Source of the DNA: Candidatus Gottesmanbacteria bacterium RIFCSPHIGHO2_02_FULL_40_13 | Lineage (GTDB): Bacteria > Patescibacteriota > Microgenomatia > 2-02-FULL-39-11 | Length of the DNA: 38,038 bases | Reading direction: 5' to 3' | NCBI GenBank assembly: GCA_001779235.1 | Contig: MFJN01000020.1 | Coordinates: 9,852-47,889, forward strand | Shown: positions 26,203 to 35,414 of the stretch, in pieces | Layout: each line of letters begins with the position of its first letter | How positions within the stretch are numbered: position 1 is the first letter of the stretch | The notes under the pieces: model-generated | What the model saw: the letters and a program-made list of their open reading frames with translations, nothing else | Database searches by the model: none | Told to the model about the DNA's origin: nothing | Position numbers and translations under genes: made by a program

Positions 26203-26939
26203 AAAAGAGATATTCAGTCGTAGTTGTGATTCCTATTTATAACGAGGAACTGGAATTACAGGAGAGTATTTTAAAACTGAAAAGTTTTTTGGCGAAAAAC
26301 TTGGCCGAATATGATTGGAGCATAGTAATCGCTGATAATGCCTCAACCGATAACAGCAAAAAAATAGCCCTAAATCTTGCAAAATCAGATAAACGTATTA
26401 CTTATCTTCACCTCGATCTGAAAGGCAGGGGACGGGCGGTGAAAAAAGCCTGGAGCACCTCTTCCGCAGATTTACTGGTTTACATGGACGTGGATCTATC
26501 AACTGATTTGAAAAGCCTGCCGAATTTACTAAGTTCGTTAATCAGAGGTTATGATATTGCCATAGGGTCCAGATTAATTTCTAAATCAAAAGTGATCAAC
26601 CGACCCATAAAAAGAGAAATTCTTTCTCGTTGTTATAACATTCTTATTAAATTTCTTTTTAGAGTGAAATTTTCAGACGCCCAATGCGGATTTAAGGCAG
26701 TCACAAAAAATGTCGCTAAAAAACTTTTGCCGGACGTCAAAGATAATGCCTGGTTTTTTGACAGTGAACTCTTGATAATAGGTGAGAAAAAAGGTTATAA
26801 AATATATGAGGAGCCTGTTTTATGGATTGACAATCCCGGTTCCACAGTCCGGGTCATGAAAACCGTTTACGGAGACTTGGAAGGGCTTTGGCGAATATTT
26901 TGGAATCGACCATGGAGGAAAACTAATCATGCAAAATAA
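26199..26939 (+). CDS. GT2, polyprenyl-phosphate glycosyltransferase-like
   Basis: VVVIPIYNEELEL...VIADNASTDNSKKIA...YMDVDLSTDLKSLP...GSRLISKSKVINRP...DAQCGFKAV. Confidence 0.8.
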   Translation: MKKRYSVVVVIPIYNEELELQESILKLKSFLAKNLAEYDWSIVIADNASTDNSKKIALNLAKSDKRITYLHLDLKGRGRAVKKAWSTSSADLLVYMDVDLSTDLKSLPNLLSSLIRGYDIAIGSRLISKSKVINRPIKREILSRCYNILIKFLFRVKFSDAQCGFKAVTKNVAKKLLPDVKDNAWFFDSELLIIGEKKGYKIYEEPVLWIDNPGSTVRVMKTVYGDLEGLWRIFWNRPWRKTNHAK

Positions 26940-27960
26940 AGTTTTAATTACAGGTGGTGCAGGGTTTATCGGTTCAAATTTGGCCGATTACCTTTTAAGG
27001 TGCGATTACGATGTTTCCATATTTGATAACTTTGTCAGGGAAGGGACGAAGAGTAACGCTGATTGGCTGATACAAAAATATCCCCTGATGAAAATTATTA
27101 CAGGGGATGTTAGAAATGAAAAAGATATGTTGATGGCTGTTAAAGACAAAGATATTGTTATTCATCTTGCTGCACAGGTTGCAGTAACAACTTCAGTAAT
27201 AGATCCCAGAACCGATTTTGACATAAACGCTTTGGGTACCTTTAATCTGCTGGAAGCAGTACGGAAAAATGACCGCAAACCGATCGTAATTTTCGCTTCA
27301 ACCAATAAAGTATACGGAGGAATGGAAAATGTCAAAATTATTGAAAAAAAATCAAGATATGCCTATGAAAATCTGCAGCTGGGTGTTTCTGAAAAAGAAC
27401 CTTTAGATTTTCACTCACCATACGGATGTTCGAAAGGGGCCGCTGATCAATATATACGGGATTATGAGAGGATATATGATATTCCGACAGTTGTCTTCAG
27501 ACAATCCTGTATCTACGGTCCGCGCCAGTTTGGGGTTGAGGATCAGGGCTGGGTGGCTTGGTTTATCATAGCTCTGACGTTGGGAAAGAAAATCACTGTT
27601 TATGGCGACGGCAAACAGGTCAGGGATATCTTATATGTTGAGGATTTAGTCAGGTTGTTCGATATAGCCATACGAAAGATTAAAATAAGCCGGGGTAAAA
27701 TTTATAATGTCGGCGGAGGTTTTAAAAATACTATTTCGGTATGGCACGAATTCGGTCCTATATTGACAAAGTTATTCGGGCGGAAAATTCCGGTCAATTT
27801 TTCAGACTGGAGGCCGGGCGACCAAAAGGTCTTTATCAGCGATATCAGGTATGTTGAAAAAGAATTAGGTTGGAAACCAAAATTTGGAGTTACGGATGGC
27901 ATAGAGAAATTATTTTTCTGGGTGCAAAACCATAAATCATTATTTAAAAACTTCATTTGA
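26929..27960 (+). CDS. SDR epimerase, CDP-paratose/tyvelose 2-epimerase-like
   Basis: VLITGGAGFIGSNLADYLL; FASTNKVYGG; LDFHSPYGCSKGAADQY; RQSCIYGPRQFGVEDQGWVAWF; GKQVRDILYVEDL. Confidence 0.75.
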   Translation: MQNKVLITGGAGFIGSNLADYLLRCDYDVSIFDNFVREGTKSNADWLIQKYPLMKIITGDVRNEKDMLMAVKDKDIVIHLAAQVAVTTSVIDPRTDFDINALGTFNLLEAVRKNDRKPIVIFASTNKVYGGMENVKIIEKKSRYAYENLQLGVSEKEPLDFHSPYGCSKGAADQYIRDYERIYDIPTVVFRQSCIYGPRQFGVEDQGWVAWFIIALTLGKKITVYGDGKQVRDILYVEDLVRLFDIAIRKIKISRGKIYNVGGGFKNTISVWHEFGPILTKLFGRKIPVNFSDWRPGDQKVFISDIRYVEKELGWKPKFGVTDGIEKLFFWVQNHKSLFKNFI

Positions 27961-27964
27961 AGAT

Positions 27965-29089
27965 ATGAAGAAATATAAAAATATTCTTGTTACAGGTGGC
28001 GCAGGTTTTATAGGATCACATCTTGTCGACAGCCTGATTGAAAATGGCTATAAAGTGAGAGTTCTGGATAATCTTTATCGGCAAATACATCCGACCGGCC
28101 AATTACCGCGATACTTCAATCCCAAAGCTGAATTTATTAAAGGGGATGTCACCTCAAGACGCGATTGGTTGAAAGCTTTGCAGGGTATGGACGCGGTTTA
28201 TCACTTCGCTGCGGCTGTGGGAGTCGGGCAAAGTATGTACGAAATAGAACATTATGTCAAAGTGAATAGTTTGGGAACTGCTCTAATGCTTGATATATTG
28301 GCAAATACAAGACATAAAATAAAAAAAATGATCATTGCGGCGTCGATGAGCTCATACGGTGAGGGATCATATCGTTGTAAAATTCATGGAACAGTCAGAC
28401 CTCCGCTTCGCAGTCAATCCAAACTCGAAAAAAGAGATTTCTGCGTCTACTGTCCGATTTGCGATTCAATAGTTGATCCTGTTCCTACGATGGAGGATGC
28501 AAAACAAAATTCCAATTCAATTTATGCTATAGGAAAAAAGGATCAGGAAGAAATGGTTTTGAATATCGGTGCAGCTTATAACATTCCCAGCGTGGCATTA
28601 AGATATTTTAACGTATATGGTCCCAGACAGAGTTTGTCCAATCCTTACAATGGAGTGGTTGCTATTTTCATGAGCAGGATTAAAAACGGAAAACCGCCCA
28701 TTATAAATGAAGATGGTTTACAAACGAGAGATTTTGTCCACATAAGAGATCTGACGAAAGTGAATATATTCGCTTTAGAAAAAGATTCGGCAAATCATAA
28801 AACTTTTAACGTGGGATCAGGAAATCCGGTTTCAATAAAAAATATGGCCGAAATTCTAATCAAATTGTACGGAAGTAAACTAACTCCCGAAATTTCATAT
28901 AAAATCAGAAAACTCGATGTCAGACACTGCTTTGCGGATATTAAGAAGATGAAACAGCTTCTGGATTTCCAACCACAAATAGATTTGACTTACGGATTAA
29001 AAGAAGTTATAAAGTGGAGCGAAAAAGAACAGGCAGTGGATAAATTGGATTTTGCCATGAAAGAGTTAGAAAAACGAGGACTAAGATGA
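27965..29089 (+). CDS. SDR epimerase with Cys-rich (putative zinc-binding) insertion, dTDP-L-rhamnose 4-epimerase-like
   Basis: ILVTGGAGFIGSHLVDSLI; SMSSYGEGSYRCKIHGTVRPPLRSQSKLEKRDFCVYCPICDSIVDPVPT...NSIYAIGKKDQEEM; RYFNVYGPRQSLSNPYNGV. Confidence 0.75.
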   Translation: MKKYKNILVTGGAGFIGSHLVDSLIENGYKVRVLDNLYRQIHPTGQLPRYFNPKAEFIKGDVTSRRDWLKALQGMDAVYHFAAAVGVGQSMYEIEHYVKVNSLGTALMLDILANTRHKIKKMIIAASMSSYGEGSYRCKIHGTVRPPLRSQSKLEKRDFCVYCPICDSIVDPVPTMEDAKQNSNSIYAIGKKDQEEMVLNIGAAYNIPSVALRYFNVYGPRQSLSNPYNGVVAIFMSRIKNGKPPIINEDGLQTRDFVHIRDLTKVNIFALEKDSANHKTFNVGSGNPVSIKNMAEILIKLYGSKLTPEISYKIRKLDVRHCFADIKKMKQLLDFQPQIDLTYGLKEVIKWSEKEQAVDKLDFAMKELEKRGLR

Positions 29090-29823
29090 TATCGGTTTCC
29101 TTCGTGATCCCTCTTCATAATGAAGAAAAGAATATCCTACTTCTAATACGGCGGATAGTTAATTTTGCCTCGAACAAGAAATGGAATTATGAAATAATTC
29201 CAGTTGATGATCGTAGTACCGATAATACCGCTTCACTTTTAAAAAAAATATCCCGGGAAAATAAAAGGTTAAATCCTGTTTTTCGTAAAAAAAGCTCTGA
29301 AGAAAAAGGTAATACTATGGGTAGAGCATTATTGGAAGGCACTTTAAAAGCCAGAGGTGAATTTATCATCTGGACCATGGGAGATTTAGCTGATGATACT
29401 TCTACCTATGGAAAAATTATAGACAAATTGGAAACGGGTTTTGATCTCGTTTTTGGCTCAAGATATATGCCGGGTGGATCCCGCGGGAACTTGGATCCTC
29501 TCAAAGCCTTCTTAAGTTCCTGGGGTACTCTACTGGCTAAGGTGATGTTTGGTGTTAAAGTGCATGATATTACTAATGCCTTCAGAGGTTTCAGGAAAAA
29601 TATAATACCGGAATTACGCTTGTCTTCAAACGGTTTTAGCATCTCGCCTGAATTTGCCATTAAAGCGTACCTTCAGGGTTATAAATTGGGAGAAGTACCT
29701 ACAGTTTACACTAACAGAGTGGAAGGTGTATCCAGTTTTAAATTACTTAAAATGATCAGAAGCTATTTAAAGTTATACCTAAACTTATTCTATCAATATA
29801 AAATTCGCCGTCAGATTAATTAA
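29086..29823 (+). CDS. GT2, polyprenyl-phosphate glycosyltransferase (DPMS-like)
   Basis: SFVIPLHNEEKNI...IPVDDRSTDNTASLL...GSRYMPGGSRGNLDPLK...DITNAFRGFRK. Confidence 0.8.
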   Translation: MISVSFVIPLHNEEKNILLLIRRIVNFASNKKWNYEIIPVDDRSTDNTASLLKKISRENKRLNPVFRKKSSEEKGNTMGRALLEGTLKARGEFIIWTMGDLADDTSTYGKIIDKLETGFDLVFGSRYMPGGSRGNLDPLKAFLSSWGTLLAKVMFGVKVHDITNAFRGFRKNIIPELRLSSNGFSISPEFAIKAYLQGYKLGEVPTVYTNRVEGVSSFKLLKMIRSYLKLYLNLFYQYKIRRQIN

Positions 29824-30995
29824 ACTTTTAACCACTCCTGCTTCAATTTGAGAAATTCACCATTTTCGATAGCCGTACGGATTTGACTCATCAAATTGGC
29901 ATAAAAATATAAATTATGAATAGTTGCCAACCGATAACCTAAAAGTTCACGGCAGCGGAAGAGGTGATTCAGGTAAGATTTGGTGAAATTCGTGCAGGTG
30001 TAACACCGGCAACTCCGGTCGGGGGGAGATTTTAGCGAATGGTAACGCGATTTGGTAATATCGAAGCGGAATTTATTTTTTAATCCCGCCGATTTGGTAA
30101 AAATCCATCCCATGCGGGCAAGACGGGTCGGAATGACGCAATCAAAGCTGTCGATCCCTTTTTCTATGGCGATAAAAATATCTTCTACTTCGCCGATGCC
30201 TAAGAAATGAATCGGTTTATTAACCGGAAGCAATATTGGCAGAGTCCAATCCAACACCTGAAAGACTTTTTTTCTGGGTTCACGGCTATTGGCAACACTC
30301 CCTACGGCAAATCCTTCAAACGGTTTACCGGCAAAAAAATTTGCAGAATTTCTTCTGAGGTCTTCAAAAACCGATCCCTGGATAATTCCGTAGAGAGTTT
30401 GTTTATTATTGAGCTGCTTTTTTACTTGGAGGCACGTTTTCGCCCAGTCATGTGTTCTTTGCATGGCGCGTTTAGCATACGATTTTTTAATCGGATAAAA
30501 AGTACATTCATCAAAAGCCATGATTAAGTCGGCTCCCAATTTATGTTGGGCCAAAATCGATTCATGAGGGCCAAAGAATATTTTTTTTCCGTCCCAGGCT
30601 GATTTAAACTCTATTCCCTGATCCGTGATTTTTACCATATTCTCGGATTTATCACTGACATTTCTTGGTCCATATTCGCCGAGTGAGAAAGCCTGAAATC
30701 CGCCCGAATCGGTCATGAGGGGAAACTTCCAGTTCATAAACCCATGAAGACCGTCTCCTTTTTTGACCGTTTCTACCCCCGGGCGAAAAATCATATGATA
30801 AGTATTGACAATAAAGACCTCAATTCCGCAATTTTTTATTTCTTCAGGTGTAAGTGACTTGATAGTGGCGGCAGTTCCCACAGGTACGAAAGCCGGAGTA
30901 TTAATTTTGCCGTGAGGTGTATTTATCACTCCTGTTTTTGCTTTAGTTTTCTTATCCCTGCTTAAGATTTTAAAGGAAAAATAATTACTAGCCAT
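29820..30995 (-). CDS. tgt: Queuine/archaeosine tRNA-ribosyltransferase
   Basis: INTPAFVPVGTAATIKSLTPEEI; LMTDSGGFQAFSLG; LGADLIMAFDECTFYP; GIIQGSVFEDLR; FAVGSVA; Zn site CRCYTC...HLFRCRE. Confidence 0.92.
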   Translation of the reverse strand: MASNYFSFKILSRDKKTKAKTGVINTPHGKINTPAFVPVGTAATIKSLTPEEIKNCGIEVFIVNTYHMIFRPGVETVKKGDGLHGFMNWKFPLMTDSGGFQAFSLGEYGPRNVSDKSENMVKITDQGIEFKSAWDGKKIFFGPHESILAQHKLGADLIMAFDECTFYPIKKSYAKRAMQRTHDWAKTCLQVKKQLNNKQTLYGIIQGSVFEDLRRNSANFFAGKPFEGFAVGSVANSREPRKKVFQVLDWTLPILLPVNKPIHFLGIGEVEDIFIAIEKGIDSFDCVIPTRLARMGWIFTKSAGLKNKFRFDITKSRYHSLKSPPDRSCRCYTCTNFTKSYLNHLFRCRELLGYRLATIHNLYFYANLMSQIRTAIENGEFLKLKQEWLKV

Positions 30996-31065
30996 AAATT
31001 TGATTTAGGATTATTATTTTTTGACTTGTTTAATTTCTACGACTGGATTAGAATTTTACCAGATT

Positions 31066-31383
31066 ATGCTGTTTCAAAAAATATACAATATTGTTCGTTT
31101 CATTCCTGAAGGCAAAGTTCTCACTTATAAAGCAATTGCCAGTCATCTCGGACTTAAAGATATCCGCCTGATAGGATACGCCCTTCATGGAAATCCCGAC
31201 ACGGATAATATTCCCTGTCATAGGGTGGTTAAAAGTGACGGTAGTCTGGCAAAGGGTTTTGCATATGGGGGACCGGGTATCCAAAAACAGCTGTTGCAGC
31301 AGGAAAATGTTAATTTTGATCATGAAGGAAAAATAAATCTGTTAAAGTATCTCTGGGAAATACCAAAAGAGCAATCTTCATAA
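31066..31383 (+). CDS. MGMT/Ogt-like DNA alkyltransferase, C-terminal domain only
   Basis: VPEGKVLTYKAIA-like FIPEGKVLTYKAIASHLG; IGYALHGNPDTDNIPCHRVVKSDG (PCHR active-site Cys present). ATG 31066 preferred over 31021 (TTG). Confidence 0.85.
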   Translation: MLFQKIYNIVRFIPEGKVLTYKAIASHLGLKDIRLIGYALHGNPDTDNIPCHRVVKSDGSLAKGFAYGGPGIQKQLLQQENVNFDHEGKINLLKYLWEIPKEQSS

Positions 31384-31388
31384 ATAAT

Positions 31389-32771
31389 ATGACTAAACAG
31401 ATGTTTAATTGGAAAATTTTTATACTACTATTTCTTACTGTTTTGGCAAGTCTGTATTTATATAAAGATTCTTTTTCCGCCTATTTTTTTCAGGACGACT
31501 GGTTTACTTTCAGTATCAGTAAAGCTTCAAATTTGAAGGAATTCATCCGGTTTTTCATCCCCCGCACTGATGTCATCTATTATCGTCCCTTGGGTATGCA
31601 GGTGATGTTTTATTTTATGAAATCTATCTTTGGATTAAATTATATTTGGTATCATTTAATAATAGTTTTTACCCACATATTCAATATAATTCTGGTGTAT
31701 TATCTTTTCAAATTGATTCTAAATAATTACTTTACGGCGCTCTTGATTTCCTTTATGTATGCGATTTCTACCATACATTTCATACCTTTTTATTGGTTTT
31801 CTACCTACCCGTTTATTTTGGGTCCGGCTTTTTTATTTTTATCATGTATTTTTTTTATTCTCTCTTTAAAGACTCATCGAAAGATATTTATATCACTTAT
31901 ATTTTATATATTGGGATTGCTTACCTATGAAATTGTAATAATTACTCCTCTTATATTTATGCTCTATTTATCATTCCAGAAGATATCAAAAATTCATTAC
32001 ATTAGAGTTTTACCTTATTTATTTTTAGGGGGTTTATTATTCGCTATTAGATTTATTTATTATCATCCTCCCTCTACAGGGAACTATGTTTTACAAGCTG
32101 ATTATCATTTATTGAGCAATTTGAAAACTTATCTATTATGGAGCTTTAACTGGTCGGAAATACTGACGGAACAAATGACAAGTTTGTTCCGATTTAATTT
32201 CCGAATCATGAATTATTATCCGTCTTTAGCAAATTTGTCGGTGGCGTTATTTATTTTTACGATAATTATTTATTTTATAATTCCGTTTATCATTATTTTA
32301 AGAGAAAAAGACAAGTCATTATTTAACATTATTATATTCGGTATAGGGTGGTTTTTGATCGGTCTTCTTCCGGTCTTATTCTTTTCTAAACATAAATATC
32401 CGTACTATTTGCCTATATCCATACTTGGTTTATTTATGATAATTGCATATTTATTGACTAAATTATTTAATCAACATATCCCTATCAGGAATCAATTAAA
32501 CTTTAAATATTTATATTTGTTTCTATTTCTTTTGAGTTACTTTTATCAAGCAATTATTACCTATAATTTTAACTCTTTGATACATTGGGCTCCACGAAGA
32601 GCTTTAATTTCTGAAAAATTAGTGAAACGTTTTTTGGAAGAAAAAAAGCTGGATTCCGATAAAAAGGTTTTTTATGTTCAAAATACTCCCGAAAATAAAT
32701 TAGCACTTAATGATCAGGATGCCCTAAAAATTGTATTTAACGATGTCAGGATAGTAACAGTTTATGATTAA
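31389..32771 (+). CDS. Multi-TM GT-C-like protein
   Basis: FFQDDWFTFSISKASNLKEFIRFFIPRTDVIYYRPLGMQVMFYFMKSIFGLNYIWYHL resembles GT-C loop 1. Confidence 0.6.
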   Translation: MTKQMFNWKIFILLFLTVLASLYLYKDSFSAYFFQDDWFTFSISKASNLKEFIRFFIPRTDVIYYRPLGMQVMFYFMKSIFGLNYIWYHLIIVFTHIFNIILVYYLFKLILNNYFTALLISFMYAISTIHFIPFYWFSTYPFILGPAFLFLSCIFFILSLKTHRKIFISLIFYILGLLTYEIVIITPLIFMLYLSFQKISKIHYIRVLPYLFLGGLLFAIRFIYYHPPSTGNYVLQADYHLLSNLKTYLLWSFNWSEILTEQMTSLFRFNFRIMNYYPSLANLSVALFIFTIIIYFIIPFIIILREKDKSLFNIIIFGIGWFLIGLLPVLFFSKHKYPYYLPISILGLFMIIAYLLTKLFNQHIPIRNQLNFKYLYLFLFLLSYFYQAIITYNFNSLIHWAPRRALISEKLVKRFLEEKKLDSDKKVFYVQNTPENKLALNDQDALKIVFNDVRIVTVYD

Positions 32772-32777
32772 GAGTGT

Positions 32778-33920
32778 ATGACTAAAGTTAAGAAAATTAT
32801 TTGGTTTGGGATTTTAGTCTTCATTATTTTAAACTTATCTATTTTTATTGTCACCAGAAAAAGCTACTTCTTAAGAAAATTTGATCCAGTATCTTTAGGC
32901 GAGTTATATACCAACTCTCAATACGTAATAGGCGATCGGTCAGTAGGCGGAATTGGAGATGATGGGCTTTATGCTTTCGCAGGATATTATTATTTTTTCC
33001 AGCAAGGGGATATCTCGAGTGTCAATTTTGAACATCCGCCACTTGGCAAATACCTGATCGGATTATCAATATATCTTTTTCAGAACGAGAACGTCATTAA
33101 TCTCGTCTATTTTGTATTATTGCTGGTAACGACTTATTTCTTAGCGTTAAAATTAACCCAAAATAAGATTATCTCTATCCTGTCTGTCTCTATATTATCA
33201 ATCAACCCATTACTTTTGGATCACCTCATAAGATCACAGCTGGACTTGCCTTTCACTCTTTTTTTTATTCTTGCCCTTTATACATTTATATGCAGTCTGG
33301 ATAGGTATAAATTAATTTTTATCTCCAGCCTCTTCTGGGGTCTGGCTTTTGCTACCCGATTTTTTCCTGTTTTAATTCCCATCGAAGTGTATTTACTCTA
33401 TTTTATTATTAGGCACGAGAGAAAAATGCTGAAATCATATTTGATAAGTTTATTGATAATTCCGCTAATTTATCTCGTCTCGCACATTTCCTTTTTTATT
33501 TACCATCCTTCTTTACATGAATTCATCAGGCACAAAATTTGGATGCTGTCGTGGTATCGCGGATCTCCGATTAGCATCGGAAATATCTGGCGTAATATTT
33601 TTACGGGGGAATACATCGATCCTGCGGGAAAACTGGTTGCCAACGAACATTGGAATGTACGGTTGCCGGTCATAATCACGCTTTCTCTAATACCTTTTTT
33701 GCAAAAAAAAGTCAGGAATCAACTTCCTATCAGAATTGCCTATTATCTGAATTTATTTCTTCTTCTTTATGTCACTTTTTTTACTACCGGTGTTCAAAAA
33801 TATATCATGCCTGTTTACCCGATTACCAGTATCTTAGCTGTCAGAAGTCTGTCCTTTTTTTGGTGTATAATTGATCCATGCGTGAAGGTGATTATCTCGA
33901 AATCAAAGGTAAAATCGTAG
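32778..33920 (+). CDS. GT-C glycosyltransferase, PMT-like
   Basis: GDDGLYAFAGYYYFFQQGDISSVNFEHPPLGKYLIGLSIYLF (EHPPLGK loop), multi-TM. Confidence 0.75.
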   Translation: MTKVKKIIWFGILVFIILNLSIFIVTRKSYFLRKFDPVSLGELYTNSQYVIGDRSVGGIGDDGLYAFAGYYYFFQQGDISSVNFEHPPLGKYLIGLSIYLFQNENVINLVYFVLLLVTTYFLALKLTQNKIISILSVSILSINPLLLDHLIRSQLDLPFTLFFILALYTFICSLDRYKLIFISSLFWGLAFATRFFPVLIPIEVYLLYFIIRHERKMLKSYLISLLIIPLIYLVSHISFFIYHPSLHEFIRHKIWMLSWYRGSPISIGNIWRNIFTGEYIDPAGKLVANEHWNVRLPVIITLSLIPFLQKKVRNQLPIRIAYYLNLFLLLYVTFFTTGVQKYIMPVYPITSILAVRSLSFFWCIIDPCVKVIISKSKVKS

Positions 33921-35323
33921 CCGGGGTACTTGCTCTGACCTCCCGGACGCTTCTTTTACAGATTATTTCATTTGCCTCTACACTTATTCTGACAATCCTG
34001 TTATCACCTGCTGTTTTTGGAATATTTTTTGTGGTATCAGCCTTGATGTCATTTTTAGGATATTTTTCCGATATAGGTTTAGCTGCAGCTTTAATTCAAA
34101 AAAAAGACGAACCGACGGGTGTAGAATTGTCAACTGTTTTTACCATTCAGCAATTAATCGTTGGAGGTTTAGTTCTGCTGGGTTTCATGTTGGTTCCTTT
34201 CATAAACGGTTTTTATAATCTCGGTCTTGAGGGAGAATTTCTTTTACGGGCATTTCTCATGGCTTTTTTCTTATCTTCTCTTAAAACCATTCCTTCAGTC
34301 ATGTTAGAAAGAAAACTTCAGTTTAATTTACTGATTATTCCTCAAATACTTGAAACAACAACGTTTTATATCATTGCTATAGCGGTTGCAGCACGCGGTG
34401 GAGGTGTGAACAGTTTTGCCTGGGCAGCTTTAGGACGCGGTCTGATTGGGCTTATAGCAATCTATATCATGTGTCCCTGGCGGATATCATTTTCCCTGTC
34501 TATTCAGGCGGCAAAAGAACTTATGTCTTTCGGTTTTCCGTTTCAGATAAATTCCGTGCTGGCTTTAATAAAAGATGATTTGATGACTATATTTTTAGGC
34601 AAAATCTTGCCGTTTCAATTGGTCGGCTATATTGGTTGGGCTAAAAAATGGGCTGAGGTATCACTCCGTTTGATCATGGATTCAGTGATAAGAGTAACTT
34701 TTCCGGCTTTTTCCAGGTTACAGGAAAATAAAGAAATACTGCGTAAAGCCATAGAAAAATCAATGTTTTTTCTGGCCTTATTCATTTTTCCGGTTACAGT
34801 TTTTTTATTTACCTTGATTAAGCCGATGATCATATATATACCCAAATACCAGAAATGGGAACCGGCACTCTTGTCTTTTTACCTCTTTTCTTTCTCATCT
34901 GTTATCGCTGCTTTTTCAAGCACATTAGTAAATGCACTAAATGCCATAGGAAAAGTAAAATATACCCTCTATTTGATGATAGGTTGGACTATACTGACGT
35001 GGATACTTATTCCTAGCCTGATTGGTTATTTTTCATTTAACGGGGTCGCTGCAGCTTCGGTTTTAATATCCCTGACCTCAATTTTTCCTGTCATAATCAT
35101 GAAGAGATTTGTAAAATTTAATATCCTGCCGCAAATTATTCGGCCGTTTATCTTGTCTATTATTACTTTTTTACTCATCCGGGTCTTAATCCATACAATT
35201 CAGGGGCTTATTGGAATTATAGTTTCGGTTGCCATAGCCGCCATATTTTATTCTCTTGCCGTATTTTTTACCTTCAGGGTTGAAATAAATCCCTATCTGC
35301 CCAAATTCCTGAAAATAAAATAA
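33878..35323 (+). CDS. Wzx/MOP-superfamily polysaccharide flippase-like protein
   Basis: LLLQIISFASTLILTILLSPAVFGIFFVVSALMSFLGYFSDIGLAAALIQ; 12+ TM pattern; FPFQINSVLALIKDDLMTIFLGK. Overlaps the upstream ORF by 43 bp, so the start is uncertain. Confidence 0.8.
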   Translation: MREGDYLEIKGKIVAGVLALTSRTLLLQIISFASTLILTILLSPAVFGIFFVVSALMSFLGYFSDIGLAAALIQKKDEPTGVELSTVFTIQQLIVGGLVLLGFMLVPFINGFYNLGLEGEFLLRAFLMAFFLSSLKTIPSVMLERKLQFNLLIIPQILETTTFYIIAIAVAARGGGVNSFAWAALGRGLIGLIAIYIMCPWRISFSLSIQAAKELMSFGFPFQINSVLALIKDDLMTIFLGKILPFQLVGYIGWAKKWAEVSLRLIMDSVIRVTFPAFSRLQENKEILRKAIEKSMFFLALFIFPVTVFLFTLIKPMIIYIPKYQKWEPALLSFYLFSFSSVIAAFSSTLVNALNAIGKVKYTLYLMIGWTILTWILIPSLIGYFSFNGVAAASVLISLTSIFPVIIMKRFVKFNILPQIIRPFILSIITFLLIRVLIHTIQGLIGIIVSVAIAAIFYSLAVFFTFRVEINPYLPKFLKIK

Positions 35324-35381
35324 TCTTAACCCGATATAATTTATTTTAAGCTTCTCATAAGTTTATTTTAGCTGACAATCC

Positions 35382-35390
35382 TGATACAAT
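35382..35390 (+). promoter_or_regulatory. Extended -10 promoter element TGaTACAAT
   Basis: In an AT-rich intergenic gap, 25 nt before the 35415 CDS. Confidence 0.4.
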
Positions 35391-35414
35391 CATTAAAGCT
35401 TAACTATAAATTAT

